A stretch of 12,163 bases of DNA from JAFDVL01 sp031371805 (GTDB lineage: Bacteria; Acidobacteriota; Blastocatellia; RBC074). How positions within the stretch are numbered: the first letter of the stretch is position 1; every line of letters starts with the position of its first letter. The position numbers and the translations under genes were made by a program. Below, one piece after another: positions 1 to 7,700 of this stretch. The stretch covers positions 1-12,163 of the forward strand of contig JANMKB010000448.1 of the NCBI GenBank assembly GCA_031371805.1, in the 5' to 3' direction. A model generated the notes under the pieces. The model worked only from the letters and a program-made list of their open reading frames with translations, made no database searches and was not told the DNA's origin.

Positions 1-200
1 GCGCTTTTCTTACGACGCCAGAAATTAATTGCCTTGCTAACTTTCTCCTTCGCACACAGTAGCGGCGTTGCTGCGCTCGCCGCTCGCAGGCAGGATGCCG
101 GCGCTCCCAAAGGAGTGTTGTGATAGAATTCCGGCACGATAAACCTTTTTGGTAAGGGAAATTCATGAACTTATGATTGAGCAGAGGCGCAGATAAATTT

Positions 201-431
201 ATGTGGCAAAAAATTGAAGCAGACCAGTTTGAAGAACGCACGTTGTCCGACCTGCATACACAGACAATCACGCAGATGATGACTGACCCCGACTTAACCG
301 AGGTAGAAAAACAGGAATTGTTGCGACAGCTTGAACTGCCTGATGAAGCTTGGATTCCCATTGAATTGCCTTTGGGAGCAGAACAAGTTTCCGAAACGAT
401 TATTCGGCTGCGGCAGGGAGAACGCGTGTGA
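201..431 (+). CDS. Putative antitoxin of a VapBC-like pair (unrecognised family)
   Basis: A 76-residue, acidic, helix-rich small protein that begins MWQKIEADQFEERT. It overlaps the following PIN-domain gene by 4 nt in a GTGA arrangement, where its stop TGA shares bases with the GTG start of the next gene. Such overlap is typical of antitoxin-toxin operons and implies translational coupling. I do not recognise an AbrB, RHH, Phd or MerR-like DNA-binding motif in it, so the antitoxin role rests on position and size only. I chose the ATG at 201. A TTG at 177 in the same frame would add 8 residues and directly follows the stop of a tiny ATG-AAC-TTA-TGA reading frame (165-176). Neither start has a well-spaced Shine-Dalgarno: AGAGG lies 13 nt before 201. 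It could alternatively be an unrelated small protein co-transcribed with the nuclease. Confidence 0.6.
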   Translation: MWQKIEADQFEERTLSDLHTQTITQMMTDPDLTEVEKQELLRQLELPDEAWIPIELPLGAEQVSETIIRLRQGERV

Positions 432-874
432 TCTGGTACTGTGATTCCAGCGCCCTTGTCAAACGGTATGTGCGCGAAACGGGCAGCCGCTGGTTTCGCG
501 AGCAGTCCAGTCAGCATCGCCTGTTGACCAGTACGCTGGCAGTAGCCGAAGTTCCTGCCGCACTGGCACGACGCAAACGAGACGGCACACTTTCGACTTT
601 TGAATTTCATCGCAGCCGCACCCACCTCACCCGCCATTTGCAAGCAGGGCAGTATGCACTTCTTTCCCCGACACTCGAAGTAATTGAACAAGCCGCCTTG
701 TTAATTTACCATCTGCCGTTGGCGGGATATGATGCTGTTCATCTCGCTACGGCATTGCTCGCGCTGCGCAGTGTTGACCGAGGACAATTCTGTTTTCTGA
801 CAGCGGATCAGCAGTTACGGCGGGCGGCTGAGGCTGAAGGGGTAACGACAGAAAATCCAAGTGAGCATCTCTGA
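428..874 (+). CDS. VapC-type PIN-domain ribonuclease (toxin)
   Basis: A 148-residue single PIN domain. The visible family pattern is: DSSALVKRY with the first acidic residue D6, an AVAEVPAALARR helix with E41, GYDAVHLATA with D102, and FLTADQQLRRAAEAEG with D127, ending in a typical NPSEHL tail. These acidic residues form the Mg2+-binding active site in PIN-domain nucleases. VapC-type members cleave RNA, often tRNA or rRNA, when not held by their antitoxin. All the expected acidic positions are present, so the enzyme looks intact. The start is GTG at 428, which overlaps the upstream small gene. Length is normal for the family (about 130-150 residues). The actual RNA target cannot be read from sequence. 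Antitoxin identity is less certain than that of this gene. Confidence 0.9.
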   Translation: MIWYCDSSALVKRYVRETGSRWFREQSSQHRLLTSTLAVAEVPAALARRKRDGTLSTFEFHRSRTHLTRHLQAGQYALLSPTLEVIEQAALLIYHLPLAGYDAVHLATALLALRSVDRGQFCFLTADQQLRRAAEAEGVTTENPSEHL

Positions 875-936
875 AAGGTTTTCCCAGACTGAAAGCAGAC
901 GGAGTTTACGGGGAAATTGCTGGAAGAGTGAAACCT

Positions 937-968
937 GGGAGCGCACAGTCCTGGGTACTCCCCTTTTT
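937..968 (+). terminator. Possible weak Rho-independent terminator after the PIN gene
   Basis: On the + strand GGGAG (937-941) pairs with CTCCC (958-962), followed by CTTTTT (963-968). The stem is only 5 bp and the loop 16 nt, so this is weak. It lies in the 92-nt convergent gap between the PIN gene and the UGSC gene. The sequence CCTGGGAGCGC also resembles fragments of genome-dispersed repeats (compare the reverse strand around 96-110), so it may be repeat debris rather than a terminator. Confidence 0.3.
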
Positions 969-1497
969 ACATCTGCAACAACCGCGCCGCAATTTCATCC
1001 ATCACAGCATCGGCTTTTTCCATAATCTCGGCGGGCGTCTGATCCTGAATTGGATGCTCGACATAGATTGCGTCAAAGTCTGCGCGTCCCAAGGCCTTTG
1101 CCTGAATGCGGGCGGCTTTCATAAATTCTGTGGTAGCGATGGCGACGGCAGGAATTCCTAAACTTTCGAGTTTTGTCGTGTCGTGCAAACTGCACGTGGT
1201 GCACGATCCTCAATCGGCTAAGGCTTCGATAACGGCGTGAGGGTGCGACGCTAAAATCTGCTCCAACACCGCATCTGGCGCGGGTTTCGTGAAGGTGGGC
1301 TTCGTGATCCGAATAATTTTTGCGACGCCAAAACGGTTTGTGAGTGAATCAGCTACGCGATCAAGAAAGATGCTGCCACCGGGTTTGCTGATGTCGAGCA
1401 GAGCTACGGTTTTGCCGCTGAAGGTGTGCAACCGCGGCGCTGCGGGACGTGGTTTCGTAAAGGTTTCATTCAGGGGGTTCACTAAAATTGTCGTCAT
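967..1497 (-). CDS. UGSC family selenoprotein, read through an in-frame UGA (Sec96)
   Basis: The minus-strand frame is continuous over 176 residues except for one UGA at codon 96. The N-terminal half runs MTTILVNPLNETF, then GKTVALLDISKPGG, then KPTFTKPAPD, up to VIEALAD. The UGA follows, then GSCTTCS and HDTTKLESLGIPAVAIATTEF, VEHPIQDQTPAEI and the stop TAA. This is the layout of the UGSC family, named for its Sec-Gly-Ser-Cys motif, in which Sec or Cys occupies the UGA position. The residues around the UGA (Sec96, Cys99, Cys102) form a redox-type U-x-x-C-x-x-C cluster. The reaction is not known to me. The start ATG at 1497 has AGGAA 9 nt upstream. No signal peptide is seen, so it is likely cytoplasmic. 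A hairpin consistent with a SECIS begins 3 nt after the UGA. The gene lies 95 nt downstream of two protease genes on the same strand. Alternative: a pseudogene with one nonsense mutation, but the conserved family motif at exactly the stop argues against it. No selA/selB/selC/selD lies in the window. Confidence 0.9.
1181..1206 (-). promoter_or_regulatory. Candidate bacterial SECIS hairpin
   Basis: In the mRNA the stem begins 3 nt after the UGA: UCGUGCA (1206-1200) pairs perfectly with UGCACGA (1187-1181). Inside it, after an internal loop (CC opposite U), AC can pair with GU, leaving an apical loop GUGCA that starts with G about 15 nt downstream of the UGA. Bacterial SECIS elements recognised by SelB lie just 3' of the UGA inside the coding region and have a small apical loop beginning with G at about this distance. 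An alternative fold (UGCAC with GUGCA around CAC) is possible. The hairpin is part of the coding sequence for GSCTTCSLHD. Confidence 0.7.
1210..1212 (-). other. In-frame UGA codon predicted to encode selenocysteine
   Basis: The minus-strand codons read GCC-GAT-TGA-GGA-TCG-TGC, that is Ala-Asp-Sec-Gly-Ser-Cys. Homology-like family sequence continues on both sides in the same frame. A TTG 21 nt after the UGA could be mistaken for the start of a separate 73-residue protein, so automated calling tends to split or shorten this gene. Confidence 0.88.
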
Positions 1498-1554
1498 AAT
1501 ATTTTCCTGTCACGCTAAAGCGCGAACTCTGCCTACCTGTGACGAGGTACCAGC

Positions 1555-1580
1555 TCGCTACCGCTCACCGTACTGTACCG
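1555..1580. repeat. Copy of a dispersed intergenic repeat (partial)
   Basis: TCGCTACCGCTCA followed by CCGTACTGTACCG. The same 13-nt block, followed by the very similar GGGTACAGTACCG, occurs at 10531-10556 in the same orientation. This copy lies in the 95-nt gap between the UGSC gene and the protease gene upstream of it on the minus strand. It looks like a degenerate member of a REP-like genome-wide family. It has no coding content. Confidence 0.6.
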
Positions 1581-1592
1581 ATGATGCCAACA

Positions 1593-2810
1593 TCAAAGAT
1601 CAGCGTCAATCCACGCTGCAAATAAACCAATATTATTACTGCCCCATTTGATCCATCCAAAGCCTTCTTCGCCCCATTCTTCACCCCAAGAATTTTTTAC
1701 TAACCACGCCTGTTTCGTATTGTCCCAGCCAACTAACAGCACGACGTGATTCACCATCCCCATATCTTTTTCGTTGAAGACGCCGCCGCGATAATTCGCC
1801 AGACATTCATCATAAAAAATTGGTGCAACGATGGGGCCGTGTTCGACTAAGGCTAATTTTAATTGCGCGACGCTCGGCAATTTATCCGGCGGAGAATTCA
1901 CATAATCCCACGAACTGGCATTCTGAAATCCTCCCGACGGGTTGCACGTAAATTTTTCTCCCATCTTGTACTCGACTTTAGGATTGCTCCACTCGCCCGT
2001 AGCTTTGTCACGTTTTGGATAAGGGGATGCCATCGGAATCCCTTTATTATACACCATAAAATCGAAGGCATTCCCGTGCCATCCGCTCTTGCAGATCGCG
2101 TTTTTTTCGATAGGCATACAGTTCAGCAAATCCTGTACATAGGGCTTCGATTCAGAAATTTGAGCCATCATCAACTTACCCGGTTGTAATGGATCGAAGA
2201 TAAATTTCGTAAAATTCGGACTGTTGTAACTTGGACTGTAGTGGCTGGCAGCCACTGCCGCGACGGATGCAAACGCCCAACAGGTGTTACAGCCTTCGCC
2301 TTGATTTTCCACTATGCCGACAGGAACCTTCAGATCACGACGACAATCATATCGTTCCGCCTCAAGATATTTTTTCAGATACGGCTTGGTCGTAAATTGA
2401 AGGATCGCATCGTCAACCAACTTGCGCCATTTCTTTTTGTCTTCGGCAGTCGCTTTGGGGCTATTTTTAATCCACGCATCATAGACCTGATTGTAACTAT
2501 CTATCTTGCGTTGCTTACAAGCCAACGCCCTCGCATGGACTTCTTTAGCGCGCTCGGTTTCTCCGCGCGGAACGGTCAGGACTCCCCATTTTTCCGTAAT
2601 CCGCTTCTTGTCCTCTTTCGTCATCGAAGTGCCGACCAGATACGTCATCGGTTCGTCCGATACGTTTTTTGTTGGAGAACAGGTTAGTGGCTTCGCAGAA
2701 GCTTGGGCTGTCGCAGCTTCACCAGCTCGCGGTTGAGGTTTGGAATTTTGCCTCACCTGCGCTTCGACGGTGATTGAAAATATAAGTACAAAAATAATTA
2801 CTCTCAACAT
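1593..2810 (-). CDS. Secreted papain-family (C1) cysteine protease
   Basis: A 405-residue protein with an N-terminal signal peptide (MLRVIIFVLIFSITVEAQ), a pro-region of about 130 residues rich in Lys/Glu, and a C1 peptidase domain from about residue 155. The catalytic set is visible: oxyanion Gln170 in ENQGEGC, nucleophile Cys177 in CNTCWAF, His355 in MVNHVVLLVGW and Asn373 in VKNSWGEEWGEEGFGW. The spacing between Gln and Cys is one residue longer than in papain. It presumably hydrolyses peptide bonds outside the cytoplasm after pro-region removal; the substrate is unknown. The ATG at 2810 has a strong AGGAGA 8 nt upstream. It lies 18 nt after the stop of a tandem paralog, with which it shares the pro-region pattern DEPMTYLVG, TKEDKKRI, KIDxYN. 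It is the active member of the pair. The pro-region does not show the classical ERFNIN inhibitor motif that I can recognise. Confidence 0.92.
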   Translation of the reverse strand: MLRVIIFVLIFSITVEAQVRQNSKPQPRAGEAATAQASAKPLTCSPTKNVSDEPMTYLVGTSMTKEDKKRITEKWGVLTVPRGETERAKEVHARALACKQRKIDSYNQVYDAWIKNSPKATAEDKKKWRKLVDDAILQFTTKPYLKKYLEAERYDCRRDLKVPVGIVENQGEGCNTCWAFASVAAVAASHYSPSYNSPNFTKFIFDPLQPGKLMMAQISESKPYVQDLLNCMPIEKNAICKSGWHGNAFDFMVYNKGIPMASPYPKRDKATGEWSNPKVEYKMGEKFTCNPSGGFQNASSWDYVNSPPDKLPSVAQLKLALVEHGPIVAPIFYDECLANYRGGVFNEKDMGMVNHVVLLVGWDNTKQAWLVKNSWGEEWGEEGFGWIKWGSNNIGLFAAWIDADL

Positions 2811-2828
2811 AAATTTTCTCCTGAGCTA

Positions 2829-4049
2829 CTAAAAATTTGCGTCAATCCATGCTGCAAATAATCCAATGTTATTGCTGCCGTATTTGATCCAGCCGAAGCC
2901 TTTTTCGCCCCACTCTTCACCCCACGAATTTTTAATCAGCCACGCTTGTTTGGTATCGTCCCAGCCGAGTAAGACGACTACGTGATTCACCATGCCAGCG
3001 TCTTTTTCATTGAAGACGCCGCCGCGATAATTTGCTAAACATTCATCGTAAAAAATTGGTGCAACGATAGGGCCGTGTTCGACTAAGGCAGTTTTTAATT
3101 GCGCAACACTGGGCAATTTATCCGGTGGAGAATTTACGTAATCCCACGAATTGGCACGCGTAAATCCTTTGTTCGGCTGACAGGCAAATTTCTCACCCGG
3201 CTTGTATACATTTTTCGCGTACTTGAAGCTTTTGCCATCCGCCTGAGTAAGCTGCAGGTCGCCCTGATATACCATCGGAATACCTTGCTTGTAGACCATA
3301 AAATCGAAGGTATTCCCGTGCCATCCACTGCTGCAAATCGCGTCTTTTTCGATGGGCATACAGTTCAGCAAATCCTGTACAAACGGCTGACTTGAAAAGA
3401 CCGCAGTAGATCCAGGAATCGCCCAGACAAGATCCGGGTTTTCAGACTCAAAATGGTAAGTAATAGCATTCGACCTATCCTGATAGTTTTTGTATTGACT
3501 TGCCAATGCCACGGCGGTTGTAGCAAACGCCCAAAACGTATTACATCCTTCGCCCTGATTCATCACCTCTCCAACTTTCACTCCCTTATCACGCCAATCA
3601 AATTTTTCCATCGCTAAACGTTCCTTAACGAATCGTGGTTCTGTCGCCGCGATGGCGCGATCAATCAACTCACGCCACCCCTTTTTTTCTGTGTCAGTCG
3701 CGTTCGGTCGTAGCACCAGCCAGCCTTCGTAAATTTTATTGTACTTATCTATCTTGCTTTGTTTGTAGACGAGCGCCTTTGTACGAATTTCTTTGGCGTG
3801 TTCTGTTTCACCCAGCGGAATCGTCAGCTTCCCCCATTTTTCCTTGATTCGTTTTTTATCCTCTTTGGTCAGCGAAACGCCGACCAGATACGTCATCGGT
3901 TCGTCCGTTGAGTTCTGAGGCGCAGGCGTGCAGGTCAATGGCTTCGCGGCAGCGGCAGTGCCTGCGGATGGTTGGCGTCCGCGCTGCGCAGCAGCCCCTT
4001 CCAGTATCACCGCGAAGAGCAGGATAAGGAGTAAGGATGAGTTCTTCAT
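2829..4049 (-). CDS. Papain-like paralog lacking the catalytic Cys (predicted pseudoprotease)
   Basis: A 406-residue tandem paralog of the next gene. It has a signal peptide (MKNSSLLLILLFAVILEG, then AAAQ), the same pro-region (DEPMTYLVGVSLTKEDKKRI), and a C1 fold starting at KFDWRDKGV near residue 149. Gln165, His356 (MVNHVVVLLGW) and Asn374 (IKNSWGEEWG) are kept, but the nucleophile is replaced: the motif reads GEGCNTFWAF with Phe172, a TTT codon where the paralog has TGT. All else, including the disulfide-type Cys169, is conserved, and the reading frame is open, so the protein is likely made but unable to cleave by the papain mechanism. It may be an inhibitor, chaperone, substrate-binding or decoy partner of the active paralog. 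I chose ATG 4049 because the signal peptide starts there, with AGAGAAAA just upstream. A start at 4205 would add 52 residues translated from repeat sequence. A sequencing error at this one base should be excluded. Confidence 0.88.
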   Translation of the reverse strand: MKNSSLLLILLFAVILEGAAAQRGRQPSAGTAAAAKPLTCTPAPQNSTDEPMTYLVGVSLTKEDKKRIKEKWGKLTIPLGETEHAKEIRTKALVYKQSKIDKYNKIYEGWLVLRPNATDTEKKGWRELIDRAIAATEPRFVKERLAMEKFDWRDKGVKVGEVMNQGEGCNTFWAFATTAVALASQYKNYQDRSNAITYHFESENPDLVWAIPGSTAVFSSQPFVQDLLNCMPIEKDAICSSGWHGNTFDFMVYKQGIPMVYQGDLQLTQADGKSFKYAKNVYKPGEKFACQPNKGFTRANSWDYVNSPPDKLPSVAQLKTALVEHGPIVAPIFYDECLANYRGGVFNEKDAGMVNHVVVLLGWDDTKQAWLIKNSWGEEWGEKGFGWIKYGSNNIGLFAAWIDANF

Positions 4050-4140
4050 GAATTTTTCTCTAAAAATTTTGCGCTCACGTTTTAGACCTGGGGAGATGGA
4101 ACGCGAGCCCGAGTTCCTCAGAAAATAAAATTCCGAAAAA

Positions 4141-4314
4141 GCTCCAACGGAGCGGGATACAATAGCCCAGGGTAAAACCCTCGGTTGATGACACGGCATA
4201 CCCAAGCTCTGAAGGGGCGAAATAAATTATTTCGCCCCTTCAGAGCTTGTAATCTATCCCCGATCTTACCCAGGGTTACACCCGGGGCTGTCATATTGTC
4301 ACCCCGTTAGGGTT
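4141..4314. repeat. Intergenic inverted-repeat element with a perfect 20-bp central hairpin
   Basis: The 303-bp gap 4050-4352 is mostly occupied by a palindromic element. The core at 4204-4248 is a perfect 20-bp stem (AAGCTCTGAAGGGGCGAAAT and its complement) with the 5-nt loop AAATT. Outside it are imperfect inverted arms: GCTCCAACGGAGCGGGATAC...GCCCAGGGTAAAACCCT on the left, and on the right the reverse complement of a similar sequence (ACCCAGGGTTACACCCGGGG...CACCCCGTTAGGG). It looks like a REP/BIME- or MITE-like dispersed element. There is no transposase, and no U-run next to the core, so it is not a classical terminator. It separates the BON gene from the protease genes and could affect transcript stability or termination. 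The rest of the gap, 4050-4140, is the protease leader, in which I see no confident promoter. Confidence 0.75.
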
Positions 4315-4352
4315 CTGTTTGGAAAATCATTTTTTTAGAACCATACGGACAA

Positions 4353-4772
4353 TCAAATATTACAGTCACGATCACTTCCGATGCAGATGTCCCCGCATTT
4401 GATTTGTTGACGCGTGCAGCCAGCGCCGACTCCGATGGATAAATTATTAACGACAGATTTCACGCATTTCGTAGTTTTGGCGTAACGTGCAATCATCTTC
4501 GATACTTGTTTGGTCGTCGCCCATCCATCCAACGTCACGACATTGTCTTTAACGCTCACGTTGATGTGCGTTCGTTGTCCTTCGTATTTAACTTTAATTT
4601 TGTCGTAAATTGATTTGACAAGTTGCTCTTTCGTGACGGATGCGCAGGCATTTTGCGTCGCTGCCATTACTGTCGTATGAGCAGGGCTGACGCTCTTGAA
4701 TGAGGTCAGCGTAAAACAGACCAATAATGTAAAAACGAAAATTGCGCTGCGGATGAAAGGTAGTTGTGACAT
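4353..4772 (-). CDS. Secreted BON-domain protein with Cys-rich C-terminus
   Basis: A 139-residue protein with a hydrophobic signal or anchor segment at residues 8-24, then a BON domain at about 48-113. The domain pattern is LVKSIYDKIKVKYEG, INVSVKDNVVTLDGWA, TTKQVSKMIARYAKT, VKSVVNNLSI. BON domains are small alpha/beta folds found in periplasmic proteins such as OsmY and thought to bind membranes or other envelope parts. The tail after the domain carries four Cys (119, 126, 130, 137) in CTRQQIKCGDIC and DCNI, which with Cys43 and Cys103 could form disulfides in an exported protein. It starts at ATG 4772 with AGGAAA upstream, 13 nt after the stop of the kinase gene, so it is very likely co-transcribed and perhaps tied to the same envelope signalling. 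Whether the segment is cleaved or remains an anchor is unclear. Confidence 0.8.
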   Translation of the reverse strand: MSQLPFIRSAIFVFTLLVCFTLTSFKSVSPAHTTVMAATQNACASVTKEQLVKSIYDKIKVKYEGQRTHINVSVKDNVVTLDGWATTKQVSKMIARYAKTTKCVKSVVNNLSIGVGAGCTRQQIKCGDICIGSDRDCNI

Positions 4773-4785
4773 AGTTGTTTTCCTG

Positions 4786-7700
4786 TTATTTGAAGTTGCT
4801 CAGCATAGACAACAAGCTGTAGCGGGATTGTTTTCCAAAGTAAATTTCCTTCCCGTCCGGCGCCCACCCCAGGCTGGAAAAATAAAGTCGCCCATCGTTA
4901 TTGTTCGTAATTTTTTTCGCTGCGCCTCCGCTTGACGACATCACGCACACGTTATCCTTGCCGTCCTGATGCGCAACAAAGGCAATCGTTTTTCTGTCTG
5001 TTGATAAATGAATATTGTACAGATATGCCGCTTGAAGTTTAGCGATGGAACGCGAAGGTGACTGCGCAGAGGAAGACTGAATCACGGTGACTTCAGTGGG
5101 TGATCCTGTGCCGCTTCGGGTTGGCAATGAGGCGAGGATGACTCCTTTTTCATCCGGCGACCAACCTAACAGCCGGGCATAATTTTCAGCATGAAAAAAT
5201 ATTTCTGTCTGTTTGTTCTCAACATTGATCACCGCTACGGTGTAGCTCATCTTGCCATCAACGGCCTTCTTCGTACTCGACGAATAAGCAATTCGTTTTC
5301 CATCCGATGACCACAGTGGGGAGGCGAGCAGTAAATTTGAATTCGTGTTATTCGTGAGTTGCGCATCACTCGCGCCATTGGCCGCAATCAGTGAAAAATT
5401 TGACAGACCATTTTTTTTCGCGCCATACACAAGGCTCCTGCTGTCAGGCGACCAACGAAAATAACTCGCTTCCTCTCGGTCATACGGAAGCACTGAATTT
5501 GCAATTAATGACAATTCTCCCAAAGCCAGTTTTTTCTCTTCGCCACCAGATGCATTGACGCTGACAAGAGTAGAAACCCGATTGCTTCCTGAGCGCATAA
5601 ATGCTAATTGCTTTCCATCCGGCGACCATTGTGGAAGGACGCCATCAGCGCTCAATTGAAATGTCTGCCCGTCCTTCGTCGTAGGTTTGATGACCAGCGA
5701 TCCATTAGAAATCTTGTCACCCTGACTTAAATTTTTAATGGATTGATAGGCGATTTTTTTGCCATCCGGCGATACATCCGGCCACAGCTCTGAAGTGCTG
5801 TCCGAAGCCACGGCGAATTCATTCGCGCTGGCGACGGTAACTCCCCACACGTCGGATTCTTCTTTCGAAGAACCAAATAAAATCTTCGTACCGTCAGCCG
5901 CCGCGTCCAATGCCAGCGCGTCTTTGTCGCCAAAAGTGATTTGCGCAGGCTGTCCGCCAGATGCGCTGGCGACGAACATTTGAAAGCTGCCGTCAACATT
6001 CGCGCTGTAAAAAATTCGCTGGTTGTCGGGATGCCAAACGACGTTCCTGATTTCAATTGGATTGGTCGCAACTACCTTCGCGGAGCCGCCGCTGGCAGGC
6101 ATGATATTCAAACTGAACGTATCTTTTTCATTTACGCTGAGGTAAGCGACATTCGTTTCGTTCGGTGAGATATTCAGTTGAGAAATGTTTCCCTTGGAGC
6201 TGTCAAAATTCGTAAGCGGTCTGACTTCACGCGTCGCCACGTCCAACGCAAAAAGATTATTTTTCACCTGATAATAGAGCTTATTTGTTTTCGACCAGAA
6301 TCTTAACGTCACATCAGCTTCATTGTTTTGGAGCGGCTTGAGTTCAGTCGGCGAGCCACCAAAATACGGAATCCGCCAGATGCCGGGATGATCACCTCTG
6401 AACGAAACGAACGCTAATTCTTCCCCATCGGGCGACCAAATCGGATTGTCATTTTTATATTCATCCGTCGTAATCTGTACTGGATTTCCGCTCGCCGTCT
6501 GCTTTACCCAAATGCTTTTCACGCGGCTTTCCGTCGAGCTGTACGCGATGCGTTTGCCGTCAGGGGAAAACGCGCCGACGCTGTACACTTCGCCAGGAGT
6601 CGCAGACCAGCTCACCAGTTCTGATGTTTTCAGCGAAGCTATCGGAGGCACGTCTACCTGATTCGTGCGCGTGAAACGCCAAACGCCAAACCCCACCGCC
6701 AAAGCCAGTAACAAACCGAGCGCATAGCGCATTAAGAAAAACGAAGACCAGGGTGCAACTGAAAGTTTATTCTGTGTTGGTGGACTGACGGATAGCTCGT
6801 TCGTCGCAACAAAATTGTTTGGCGACGTGGCAATTCCGTAATTTCCGTTTGTCTGATTCTCTCCACTTCTGGCGGTCGAAATCCCTCTTACGACATAGTG
6901 TTTGTGGTGAATCACATTCACTAAATCCTGCTTCAATTCTGTCAGAGTTTGATACCTGTGAACAGGTTCTTTGGCTAATGATTTTTTGATAATGGAGGCG
7001 AGTTCAAAATCCACCTGCGGATTGATTTCACTCGCCAGCAACGGTTCGTCATACAAAATCAAATGCAACGTATCTATGTCGTTGCGTCCGTTGAATGGTC
7101 GCGTCCCCGTCAGCATTTCATACAATAAAATACCAAAAGAAAAAATATCGCTGCGGGCATCGAGCGGGGCGCTTCTCGCCTGCTCCGGCGACATGTACGG
7201 AATCGTTCCGATGATGCCCAGATGCGTCGTGACATCTTCCAACGCGGGAGTATCTGAATCCGATCTCATCTCAGAATGGATTTGTTTCGCCAATCCAAAA
7301 TCCAGCACGACCGCGACATTACGCTCATTCACAATCACATTCGCTGGCTTAATGTCGCGGTGAATAATTTCGTGCTGATGTGCCTCGTGCAGCGCATCCG
7401 CCACATCCAGCGCATACGCGAGCGCCGTTTCGATTGACAATCCTTTTTGCGAAATCAGGCGTGAGAGCGTTTCACCCTGAATGAATTGCATCGCAATAAA
7501 AACAGTGTCTTCGTGCTGTCCGACTTCGTAGACAGTGCAGATGCTCGGATGCGAAAGAATCGAAGCCGCTCTGGCTTCTCTGAAAAAACGTTGTCGCGCA
7601 GTTGGTTTGTCAACCAGCGCTGGCGACAAGGTTTTGATCGCAACAGTGCGTCCCAATTTCGTATCAATGGCTTTGTAGACTTCGCCCATGCCACCACGCC

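Noticed and set aside
60..112. GC-rich stretch with CAGGCAGGATGCCGGCGCTCCC as a structured RNA or terminator
   Set aside because: No convincing hairpin with a U-run. It resembles debris of a dispersed repeat (compare TGGGAGCGC at 936-944), but is too short to assign.
165..197. Tiny frames ATG165-TGA176 and ATG174-TAA197 as leader peptides
   Set aside because: Three and seven codons with no recognisable regulatory content. Coupling to TTG 177 is possible but unsupported.
928..1161. A 77-residue + strand open frame
   Set aside because: It lies antisense to the UGSC gene, has no family features and no ribosome binding site.
967..1188. A separate 73-residue gene starting at TTG 1188, or a nonsense-mutated pseudogene
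   Set aside because: It is in frame with the upstream part over a single UGA, and the residues across the UGA fit the UGSC family, so one selenoprotein gene explains both halves better.
4050..4205. N-terminal extension of the Phe-containing protease paralog to 4205
   Set aside because: The extension would be translated from palindromic repeat sequence and would bury the signal peptide that begins at 4049.
4204..4248. Strong hairpin as a Rho-independent terminator
   Set aside because: No U-run follows on either strand. It is better explained as the core of a palindromic repeat.
6959..6970. TGAACAGGTTCT as a fourth operator
   Set aside because: It lies inside the kinase coding region and breaks the half-site symmetry at the last base, so it is likely chance.
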